From: Paracoccus sp. MA
Lineage (GTDB): Bacteria; Pseudomonadota; Alphaproteobacteria; Rhodobacterales; Rhodobacteraceae
Length of the DNA stretch: 64,000 bases
NCBI RefSeq assembly: GCF_020990385.1
Contig: NZ_CP087597.1
Coordinates: 519,001-583,000 of the forward strand
Reading direction: 5' to 3'
Part shown: positions 40,782 through 50,908 of the stretch, piece after piece
Layout of the letters: every line of letters begins with the position of its first letter
Position numbering within the stretch: position 1 is the stretch's first letter
Translations under genes and position numbers: made by a program
The notes under the pieces: model-generated
The model's database searches: none
What the model was told of the DNA's origin: nothing
The model's input: only the letters and a program-made list of their open reading frames with translations

Positions 40782-41516
40782 TTACGCTGCGGAAAGCGCG
40801 GCGATGATCGGGCCGAAATCCTCCGCCTTGAGGCTGGCGCCGCCGACCAGCGCGCCGTTCACATGCGGGATGGCGAAGATTTCGGCCGCATTGCCGGGCT
40901 TGACCGAGCCGCCATAGAGCAGGGCGAAGTCGGCCCCGTCGGCGAAACGCGCCGAGAGGCGCTCGCGTATCAGAACATGCACCTCGGCGATCTGCTCGGA
41001 GGTGGGCGTGCGGCCGGTGCCGATGGCCCAGACCGGTTCATAGGCGATCACCGTGTTGGCGGCCGTGGCGCCATCCGGGACCGAGCCAGCCAGCTGTGCC
41101 GCGATCACGTCCAGCGTCTGGCCCGCATCGCGCTGCGCCTCGGTCTCGCCGACGCAGATCACCGCGACCAGGCCGGCCTCATGCGCGGCGACGGATTTGG
41201 CGGCGACCTGGGCGTCGGTTTCGGCATGATCGGTGCGGCGCTCGGAATGGCCGAGGATGACGTGGCTGGCGCCGGCGTCCTTCAGCTGCGCGGCGGCGAT
41301 GTCGCCGGTATGGGCGCCCGAGGCTTTCGCGTGGCAGTCCTGGCCGCCGGTGGCGATGCCCTTGGCCGCCATGGCATGGATCAGCGTGGCGGGCGGGCAG
41401 ACCAGCAGGTCGCAGCCGGGCGCCGGGTGTTCGGCCAGCAGCCGGTCGATCTCGGCCAGCGAGGCCAGGGTTCCGTTCATCTTCCAGTTGCCGGCGGCGA
41501 GTTTGCGCGGGGCCAT
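40782..41516 (-). CDS. tpiA: Triosephosphate isomerase
   Basis: 244 residues, complete TIM barrel. It interconverts dihydroxyacetone phosphate and glyceraldehyde-3-phosphate. Catalytic residues are visible: Asn10 and Lys12 in AGNWKMNG, His90 in VILGHSERR, Glu160 in [11 protein letters not shown]. The phosphate loop [12 protein letters not shown] and [10 protein letters not shown] are also present. An AGAGGGAGAGG stretch precedes the ATG. It is followed, 132 bases on, by metNIQ in the same direction. Confidence 0.97.
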   Translation of the reverse strand: MAPRKLAAGNWKMNGTLASLAEIDRLLAEHPAPGCDLLVCPPATLIHAMAAKGIATGGQDCHAKASGAHTGDIAAAQLKDAGASHVILGHSERRTDHAETDAQVAAKSVAAHEAGLVAVICVGETEAQRDAGQTLDVIAAQLAGSVPDGATAANTVIAYEPVWAIGTGRTPTSEQIAEVHVLIRERLSARFADGADFALLYGGSVKPGNAAEIFAIPHVNGALVGGASLKAEDFGPIIAALSAA

Positions 41517-41617
41517 CAGCCTCTCCCTCTCTCTTGGTCTGACAGGGGATTAGGCCGGGGCTTTCCCGCGATCAAGACGGGCAGGGCGATGTGGGCGCTA
41601 ACGCGCCGGAAAAACCC

Positions 41618-41989
41618 TCAGGTCTTGGCGCGCGACCCTTCGAGCGCCGCGAAGCTGACCGATTCGCCGCAGCCGCAGCTGTCGGTGACGTTCGGGTTGC
41701 GGAACCTGAAGCCGGATTCCAGCAGGCCGGTTTCATAGTCGATCTCGGTCCCGAACAGGAACATCTGCGCGGTGGGGGCGATCAGCACCCGCGCCGCACC
41801 CTGTTCGACCACCTCGTCGCCGGGCGAGGCGGTCTCGGCCAGCTCCATGGTGTATTCCATGCCGGCGCAGCCGCCCTTCTTCAGGCCGATGCGCAGGCCG
41901 CTGGCGGATTTCTGGGCCATCAGCCGGGCGATCTGCCGCTCGGCCGCCTGGGTGATGGTCACGGGGGATTTGCCGGGGATCGAAAACAT
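41618..41989 (-). CDS. A-type iron-sulfur carrier protein (IscA/SufA/ErpA family)
   Basis: 123 residues from the ATG at 41989. The three cluster-binding cysteines are in the usual places: Cys41 in GGCAGMEYTM, and Cys105 and Cys107 in DSCGCGESVSF. It receives and delivers Fe-S clusters to target proteins. It stands alone, divergent from rpsD and not in a suf operon, so an ErpA- or SufA-type name cannot be chosen from context. A start ten codons earlier (42019) is possible but has no ribosome site. Confidence 0.93.
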   Translation of the reverse strand: MFSIPGKSPVTITQAAERQIARLMAQKSASGLRIGLKKGGCAGMEYTMELAETASPGDEVVEQGAARVLIAPTAQMFLFGTEIDYETGLLESGFRFRNPNVTDSCGCGESVSFAALEGSRAKT

Positions 41990-42052
41990 CTCGGGCCTTT
42001 TCTGTTCGCTGTCTCTCATTTAGGAGCAACGGGGCCGCCGCTCAAGGGGTGC

Positions 42053-42080
42053 TTGACACCGGGCGCGGGACGGCTATAAG
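42053..42080 (+). promoter_or_regulatory. Strong sigma70 promoter of rpsD
   Basis: TTGACA at 42053-42058 is perfect consensus and TATAAG at 42075-42080 is near consensus, spaced by 16 bases. Transcription should start near 42087. Confidence 0.85.
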
Positions 42081-42086
42081 CGCCGC

Positions 42087-42184
42087 TTCATTGGTGTTGG
42101 TGGACCCCGCAAGGGGAATCCTGTCGGGCATTACGCCAAAGGACAACGCCCTTCGAGAACATAACATAAAGAAGGAGATCAGCG
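42087..42184 (+). other. 98-base leader of rpsD
   Basis: The leader contains a CCCC-GCAA-GGGG hairpin with a GNRA tetraloop and a GGTGTTGGTGG stretch before the AAGAAGGAG ribosome site. Ribosomal protein S4 autoregulates translation in other bacteria by binding its messenger leader. Whether this leader does so is inference; I do not recognise a described leader class. Confidence 0.35.
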
Positions 42185-42805
42185 ATGACCAAACGCACCG
42201 CTGCCAAGTACAAGATCGACCGCCGCATGGGCGAGAACATCTGGGGCCGCGCCAAGTCGCCGCTCAACCGCCGCGAATACGGCCCCGGCCAGCACGGCCA
42301 GCGCCGCAAGGGCAAGCTGTCGGATTTCGGCACCCAGCTGCGCGCCAAGCAGAAGCTGAAGGGCTATTACGGCGACCTGACCGAGAAGCAGTTCCGCCGC
42401 ATCTATGCGGAAGCCGAGCGCGTCAAGGGCGACACCGGCGAGAACCTGATCGGCCTGCTGGAGCGTCGCCTGGACGCGGTGATCTATCGCGCCAAGTTCG
42501 TGCCGACCATCTTCGCCGCCCGCCAGTTCGTGAACCACGGCCATGTCGAGGTGAACGGCAAGCGCGTGAACATCGCCTCCTATCGCGTGAAAGAGGGCGA
42601 CGTCGTCTCGATCCGCGAGCGGTCGCGCCAGCTGGCCATCGTGCTGGAATCGGTCGGCCTGGCCGAGCGCGACGTGCCGGACTACCTGGAAGTGGACCAC
42701 AACAAGATGACCGCGAGTTTCGTGCGCACCCCGGCCCTGGGCGACGTGCCCTATGCCGTGCAGATGGAGCCGAACCTGGTCGTCGAATTCTACGCGAAGA
42801 ACTGA
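42185..42805 (+). CDS. rpsD: 30S ribosomal protein S4
   Basis: 206 residues, normal length. S4 nucleates assembly of the small subunit on 16S rRNA. The N-terminal part reads [20 protein letters not shown], with [17 protein letters not shown] and [19 protein letters not shown] following. The S4 RNA-binding domain covers about 95-160 with [21 protein letters not shown]. The Cys zinc site of some S4 proteins is absent (Cys-minus type). It is a single-gene unit with its own strong promoter and terminator. Confidence 0.98.
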   Translation: MTKRTAAKYKIDRRMGENIWGRAKSPLNRREYGPGQHGQRRKGKLSDFGTQLRAKQKLKGYYGDLTEKQFRRIYAEAERVKGDTGENLIGLLERRLDAVIYRAKFVPTIFAARQFVNHGHVEVNGKRVNIASYRVKEGDVVSIRERSRQLAIVLESVGLAERDVPDYLEVDHNKMTASFVRTPALGDVPYAVQMEPNLVVEFYAKN

Positions 42806-42828
42806 TCCTTTCGGGTCAGACGGGTTGC

Positions 42829-42857
42829 AGGGCCGTCCCTTCGGGGGCGGCCTTTTC
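42829..42857 (+). terminator. Rho-independent terminator of rpsD
   Basis: GGCCGTCCC-TTCG-GGGGCGGCC is a 9-bp stem with a UUCG loop, followed by TTTTCC. The same sequence occurs inverted at 43690-43716 after acnA. Confidence 0.93.
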
Positions 42858-42875
42858 CTTTGCGGCGCGGCCGCA

Positions 42876-42899
42876 GGGGTATTTTGGAAAACAGAGAAG
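42876..42899 (+). repeat. Dispersed 3'-end repeat, copy E
   Basis: GGGGTATTTTGGAAAACAGA, 19 bases after the rpsD terminator, with one extra T in the T-run. It forms, with the terminator, the left arm of an inverted pair around the next gene. Confidence 0.8.
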
Positions 42900-43009
42900 G
42901 CGGGGCCGTGCCCCCAAGGCCACAACCGGGGCCGGTAACGATCCTGTGGATTGCAGCGCCTGCCTGCGGTCTGGAATGAGAGCTCTACGGGCAAATCTCG
43001 GAGGATGCG

Positions 43010-43615
43010 ATGCGGCTTGTGGCGGTTTTGATGGTGGTGCTGGCGCTGCCCGTTGCGGCGCAGGAGAAGCCCGCCAGGGACGAGCGGCTCTGGACCTGCG
43101 AGACCTCCATCGCCGGCGAAAAGACCGAGATCAACTATGTCCGCGATGCCGAATTCCGCGAGAATGTCGGGCGGCTCGAGAAGAACTTTTCGGGCTGGGG
43201 ACGGATCTCGTGCCCCGGCTATGTCACCCTGCGCGAGATCCTGCGGCGCAACGCCATGGGTGATGACGGCAGCTATTGCCTGCTCTGGGACAAGCAGAAC
43301 GACACCTATATCGGCGCGCAGAAAGGCCCGCGCAAGGGCAATGCCCTGTGCCGCAAGACCTTCTGCGAACGGGTGAATTCGGCGCGGCAGGCGACCTTCC
43401 GCAATGCCAACGCGCTGGCGGTGGCGGGCTACGACGCGGTGACGCAGCGGCCCGGCGCCGCGATCCTGGCGGCGGGCTCGGGCCAGATGGTCGGCACGCT
43501 GGAGGCAGCGGGGGCGGCGGCCATGGGCATGGCGGCCTCGCCGGTGGCGGTCGGCTCGCTGGTCATCGGCTCGGCCGCCGTGGGCGGCACCATGTGGTAT
43601 TGCGCCGAGGAATAG
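43010..43615 (+). CDS. Exported protein of unknown function
   Basis: 201 residues, not recognised. An N-terminal signal peptide (MRLVAVLMVVLALPVAAQ) is followed by a hydrophilic domain of about 120 residues with six cysteines (including CRKTFC), which suggests disulfide bonds in the periplasm. The last 50 residues are a glycine/alanine-rich hydrophobic region (AAGAAAMGMAASPVAVGSLV) ending in MWYCAEE. That looks like a glycine-zipper membrane-inserting segment. A GGAGG ribosome site precedes the ATG. The gene stands alone between rpsD and acnA and is bracketed by two long inverted repeats made of identical terminators plus dispersed repeats. Confidence 0.75.
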   Translation: MRLVAVLMVVLALPVAAQEKPARDERLWTCETSIAGEKTEINYVRDAEFRENVGRLEKNFSGWGRISCPGYVTLREILRRNAMGDDGSYCLLWDKQNDTYIGAQKGPRKGNALCRKTFCERVNSARQATFRNANALAVAGYDAVTQRPGAAILAAGSGQMVGTLEAAGAAAMGMAASPVAVGSLVIGSAAVGGTMWYCAEE

Positions 43616-43649
43616 TGCCGCGCAGCCATGCTCGCTGCCCCGTGGCGCT

Positions 43650-43671
43650 TCACCGTTTTCCAAATACTCCC
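43650..43671 (-). repeat. Dispersed 3'-end repeat, copy F (inverted)
   Basis: CACCGTTTTCCAAATACTCC at 43651-43670 is the reverse complement of the element seen after rpsD; it lies between the unknown gene and acnA, which converge. Confidence 0.8.
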
Positions 43672-43686
43672 GCAGCGGCCCCACAA

Positions 43687-43716
43687 GCGAAAAGGCCGCC
43701 CCCGAAGGGACGGCCC
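43687..43716 (-). terminator. Rho-independent terminator of acnA
   Basis: On the minus strand GGCCGTCCC-TTCG-GGGGCGGCC followed by TTTTC, 25 bases after the acnA stop. It is identical to the rpsD terminator. Confidence 0.92.
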
Positions 43717-43740
43717 GCGACACTTGCCCCGTGATGCGGA

Positions 43741-46500
<2,760 letters not shown>

Positions 46501-46597
46501 GACTCGGCTCCCTATCCTTGCAAAAAGGTGGCTGAATGGCGGTTCCGCCTGTCATTTGCCCCTTTTCGGCATGGGGATCAAGGGGGCGGGACAAGGT

Positions 46598-46615
46598 TTG
46601 TATGCAATTGTATGC
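46598..46615. promoter_or_regulatory. Tandem TTGTATGC repeats upstream of acnA
   Basis: TTGTATGC occurs at 46598-46605 and 46608-46615, exactly one helical turn apart, followed by CAAAA. It lies in the divergent region about 100 bases before acnA. In-phase direct repeats suggest a regulator site; the regulator is unknown. Confidence 0.4.
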
Positions 46616-46757
46616 CAAAATTTCGCTGCACTTGCAAGATGTGGGTTTTGCATCACGGTCACACGGCGGGAACGGCGCGCTAACAAAGCATTGATTTGTC
46701 GTTCCTGTGCCGGGCGGTTTACCTGATGCGGATCGGAAGGCCGGGAAAACGGACAAA

Positions 46758-47840
46758 ATGGCGGCAGCGCGCATCGAGATGACGGACCGGGGGCAGGACA
46801 GACGGGCGATATCCTGGCCGGGCCTGGCCTGCGCGGCCTGGATGCTGCTGGCCGGACTGGCGGCGCCGGCATGGGCGCAGGACGCCCCGGCCGGTCCGGC
46901 GCCGGCGCCTGCGGCCTCCTCCATGCCCGGCCCGGACCGGGACTTCCTGTCCGACGAGGTTTCGGACTGGCCCTTGCCGCCGGCCTTTGCGGAGGAGGAA
47001 GAGGATGACGGCGTCATCGGCCTGATCGAGGCGCCCAAGGACGCGCCCGGCGTCCCGGCCGAGATGATGCCGCCCGCCATGCATCCCGAGACGCTGTCGG
47101 CGCCCGGCATCGTCTCTTTCGCCGAGGCGCAGCCGCGCAGCCGCATGATGGGGCCGGTGGGCCATCCGCCGGTGGTGGTCGAGCTCTTCACCTCGCAGGG
47201 CTGCTCCTCATGCCCGCCGGCGGACGAGATGCTGGCGGATCTGGCCGACCGCGAGGACGTGCTGGCGCTGTCATGGCATGTCGATTACTGGGATTATCTC
47301 GGCTGGGCCGATGATTTCGCCCGGCCGGAATTCACCCGCCGCCAGCAGGCCTATGCCCATCAGACCGGCGAGCGGGCGATCTATACCCCGCAACTGATCG
47401 TCGGCGGCACCGATACGCTGATCGCGCTGCGTCCGGCCGAGCTGATGGGCCTGCTGCAGACCCAGATGGCGCGCCCGGCGCCGGTCATGTTCTCCTCCAG
47501 CCCGGGCAAGGAGGGCTACCGCATCGAGCTGACGCCGCGCGGCCCCATCGCCGACCGGGTGGCGATCATCCTGGTGCGCTATGCGCCGCATCGCAAGGTC
47601 GCGATCAAGGCCGGCGAGAACCGCGGCATCGCGCTGGACTACCGCAACGTGGTGCTGGCCGCCGAACGCATCGCCGAATGGGACGGCCGCACGCCCCTGC
47701 GCATGACCGTCAGGCGCGACAGCCAGAACAGCGCCGACTTTCCCGACGATACCCGCCACGCCATCCTGGCGCAGGAGCTGGGGCAGGGCGATCCGCGCTC
47801 GGCCAGCGGTCCGATCCTGGCGGCGATCCGGCTGGACTGA
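46758..47840 (+). CDS. DUF1223 family exported thioredoxin-fold protein
   Basis: 360 residues from the ATG at 46758. A basic N-terminus leads to a hydrophobic segment (SWPGLACAAWMLLAGLAAPAWA) that should be a signal peptide or anchor. About 100 Pro/Glu/Met-rich residues follow (EEEEDD near 82), which is unusual for the family. The DUF1223 domain starts at about 135 with VVELFTSQGCSSCPPADEML, a thioredoxin-like fold with a CxxC pair, and contains LSWHVDYWDYLGWADDFA and YTPQLIVGG. The role is unknown; a periplasmic thiol function is plausible. The start is uncertain: another ATG at 46779 would also keep the hydrophobic segment. Confidence 0.82.
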   Translation: MAAARIEMTDRGQDRRAISWPGLACAAWMLLAGLAAPAWAQDAPAGPAPAPAASSMPGPDRDFLSDEVSDWPLPPAFAEEEEDDGVIGLIEAPKDAPGVPAEMMPPAMHPETLSAPGIVSFAEAQPRSRMMGPVGHPPVVVELFTSQGCSSCPPADEMLADLADREDVLALSWHVDYWDYLGWADDFARPEFTRRQQAYAHQTGERAIYTPQLIVGGTDTLIALRPAELMGLLQTQMARPAPVMFSSSPGKEGYRIELTPRGPIADRVAIILVRYAPHRKVAIKAGENRGIALDYRNVVLAAERIAEWDGRTPLRMTVRRDSQNSADFPDDTRHAILAQELGQGDPRSASGPILAAIRLD

Positions 47841-47907
47841 CGCGCCGCTTGCGCCGCGGCCGCCCTCGGGGCAAAACCCCGCCACCCGAGCATAAGAGGA
47901 ATCCGCC

Positions 47908-48513
47908 TTGACCGAAGCCCGCAAGATCAATCCCTGGCTCAAGGCCGCGCTGGAATTCGGCCCGCTGATCCTGTTCTTCCTCGTCTTCTCGCGCTTCCGC
48001 GACCATGCGGTCACGCTGGCGGGCCGGGACCATTCCGGCTTCATCCTGGCGACGCTGGTCTTCATCCCGGTGCTGGTGCTCAGCACCCTGGCGCTGTGGC
48101 GGCTGACGGGCAGGCTGTCGCCCATGCAGATCGCCACGCTGGTGCTGGTCGTGGTCTTCGGGGGGTTGTCGGTCTGGCTGAACGATCCCCGCTTCTTCAA
48201 GATGAAGCCGACGATCATCTACCTGATCTTCGCCGCCCTGCTGGGCATCAGCCTGGCCCGGCGCCGCAACTGGCTGGAGCTGGTCATGTCCGAGGCCCTG
48301 CCGATGAATGCCGAGGGCTGGCGCATCCTGACCCTGCGCATGGTGGCGCTGTTTTTGGGCCTTGCCGCCGCGAACGAGGCGGTCTGGCGCCTGATGTCGG
48401 AAACCGCCTGGGTGAACTTCAAGACCTTCGGCCTGCCGGCGATCATGGTGGTGTTCTTCGTCGCCAATTCCCGCCTGTTCGAGCGCCACGCCCAGCCCCG
48501 CGACGGCGAATAG
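47908..48513 (+). CDS. yciB: Intracellular septation protein A homologue (YciB)
   Basis: 201 residues with about five or six membrane helices. The family start EFGPLILFFLVFSR and the NDPRFFKMKPTIIYLIFAALL segment, the hallmark of YciB/IspA, are present. YciB is an inner-membrane protein linked to septation and cell envelope synthesis. The start is TTG at 47908, seven bases after AAGAGGA; no ATG fits. It follows the DUF1223 gene by 67 bases. Confidence 0.9.
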   Translation: MTEARKINPWLKAALEFGPLILFFLVFSRFRDHAVTLAGRDHSGFILATLVFIPVLVLSTLALWRLTGRLSPMQIATLVLVVVFGGLSVWLNDPRFFKMKPTIIYLIFAALLGISLARRRNWLELVMSEALPMNAEGWRILTLRMVALFLGLAAANEAVWRLMSETAWVNFKTFGLPAIMVVFFVANSRLFERHAQPRDGE

Positions 48514-48559
48514 CGCCCGCTGCACCCTTGCACGGCTGGCCCGGCGGGAGTAACCGGAC

Positions 48560-48576
48560 CTCCTGACCATCAGGAG
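48560..48576 (+). promoter_or_regulatory. Hairpin that buries the metZ ribosome binding site
   Basis: CTCCTGA-CCA-TCAGGAG is a perfect 7-bp stem with a three-base loop whose 3' arm contains the AGGAG ribosome site, seven bases before the metZ ATG. Folding would block translation, so it may be part of a translational switch or thermosensor. Confidence 0.6.
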
Positions 48577-48583
48577 CGAGCCC

Positions 48584-49780
48584 ATGTCCCAGGAGTCGAA
48601 GGCCCAGGAGTCGAACCAGCCTCTGCATCCGCGCACGCGCGCCGTCCATCACGGCATCCGGCGCAGCCAGTATGGCGAGATGGCCGAGGCGCTGTTCATG
48701 ACCCAGGGCTTCTCCTATGACAGCGCCGAGCAGGCCGAGGCCCGCTTCATCCAGACCGGCCCGGACGAGTTCATCTATGCCCGCTACGGCAACCCGACCT
48801 CGCGCATGTTCGAGGACCGCATCGCCGATCTGGAGGGGACCGAGGACGCCTTCGCCACCGCCAGCGGCATGGCGGCGGTCAACGGCGCGCTGATGTGCTT
48901 CGTCAAGCCGGGCGATCACATCGTCTCGTCTCGGGCGCTGTTCGGCTCCTGCCTCTATGTGCTCGACGTGCTGGCCCGCTTCGGGGTCGAGGTCTCCTAT
49001 GTGGACGGCACCGATCTGGAGCAATGGCGCGCCGCGATCCGGCCCGAGACGAAGGCGGTATTCTTCGAGTCGGTGTCGAATCCGACGCTGGAGGTGGTCG
49101 ACATCGCCGGCGTGGCGGACCTGGCCCATGCGGTCGGGGCGCTGGTGGTGGTGGACAATGTCTTCGCCACCCCGGTCTATTCCCGCGCCGTCGAACAGGG
49201 CGCCGACGTGGTGGTCTATTCCGCGACCAAGCATATCGACGGCTCGGGCCGCTGCCTGGGCGGGGTGATCTGCGGCACGCGCCAGTTCGTGCGCGAGGTG
49301 GCCGAGCCCTATCTGAAGCATACCGGCGGCGCGATCAGCCCCTTCAACGCCTGGATGATGCTGAACGGGCTGGCGACGATGGAGCTGCGGGTGCGCGCCC
49401 AGACCGACAGCGCGCTGCGCATCGCGACCGAGCTGAAGGCCGAGCCGAAGCTTGCCCGGGTGATCTATCCCGGCCTGGCCGATCACCCCCAGCACGACCT
49501 GGTGCAGCGCCAGATGGGGGCGGGCGGCACCATGGTCGCCATCGACCTGGGCAGCAAGGAGGCGGCCTTCGCGGCGATGAACCGCATGCGCATCTTCCAG
49601 ATCTCGAACAACCTGGGCGATGCGAAATCCATCGTCACCCATCCCGCCACCACCACCCACCAGCGCCTGTCCGAAGAGGTGCGGCTGGGCCTTGGCATCA
49701 CGCCCGGCCTGCTGCGCCTGTCCATCGGGCTGGAGGATGCCGGAGACCTGATCGCGGACATCCGCCAGTCGCTGGCCTGA
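48584..49780 (+). CDS. metZ: O-succinylhomoserine sulfhydrylase
   Basis: 398 residues, Cys/Met-metabolism PLP enzyme. It makes homocysteine from O-succinylhomoserine and sulfide. The YARYGNPTSRMFEDRIA motif (65-81), SNPTLEVVDI and the PLP lysine Lys216 in VVYSATKHIDGSGR are visible. The sequence type (LHPRTRAVHHGIRRSQYGE at the start) is the MetZ form common in alphaproteobacteria. The ribosome site is AGGAG, inside a hairpin. It fits with metNIQ and the sulfate importer in sulfur metabolism, though these are not linked. Confidence 0.95.
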   Translation: MSQESKAQESNQPLHPRTRAVHHGIRRSQYGEMAEALFMTQGFSYDSAEQAEARFIQTGPDEFIYARYGNPTSRMFEDRIADLEGTEDAFATASGMAAVNGALMCFVKPGDHIVSSRALFGSCLYVLDVLARFGVEVSYVDGTDLEQWRAAIRPETKAVFFESVSNPTLEVVDIAGVADLAHAVGALVVVDNVFATPVYSRAVEQGADVVVYSATKHIDGSGRCLGGVICGTRQFVREVAEPYLKHTGGAISPFNAWMMLNGLATMELRVRAQTDSALRIATELKAEPKLARVIYPGLADHPQHDLVQRQMGAGGTMVAIDLGSKEAAFAAMNRMRIFQISNNLGDAKSIVTHPATTTHQRLSEEVRLGLGITPGLLRLSIGLEDAGDLIADIRQSLA

Positions 49781-49787
49781 TATAGGG

Positions 49788-49818
49788 GGCACCTGAACTT
49801 GCCGGGTGCCTCTTTCCT
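49788..49818 (+). terminator. Possible terminator of metZ
   Basis: GGCACC and GGTGCC form a 6-bp stem with an 11-base loop, followed by the T-rich TCTTTCCTTT. Confidence 0.5.
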
Positions 49819-49868
49819 TTCTGGTCCCGAGTCCCCAGATTGTTGCCGACCGCCAAGCGAGGACGACC

Positions 49869-50849
<981 letters not shown>

Positions 50850-50908
50850 TGTGAACAAGGCGTGAACACGGGCTTTCCCGACGCGCCGGCAGCGGCTATG
50901 GTGCGGGC

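Noticed and set aside
46707..46757. Earlier start for the DUF1223 gene at 46707
   Set aside because: The 17 extra codons have no family similarity; the ATG at 46758 directly precedes the basic and hydrophobic export segment.
48500..48583. SAM/SAH or SAM-II riboswitch before metZ
   Set aside because: The ribosome-site hairpin resembles the end of such switches (GACCAT...GGAGC), but the required upstream pairing strand and pseudoknot sequence are missing. Kept only as an unclassified hairpin.
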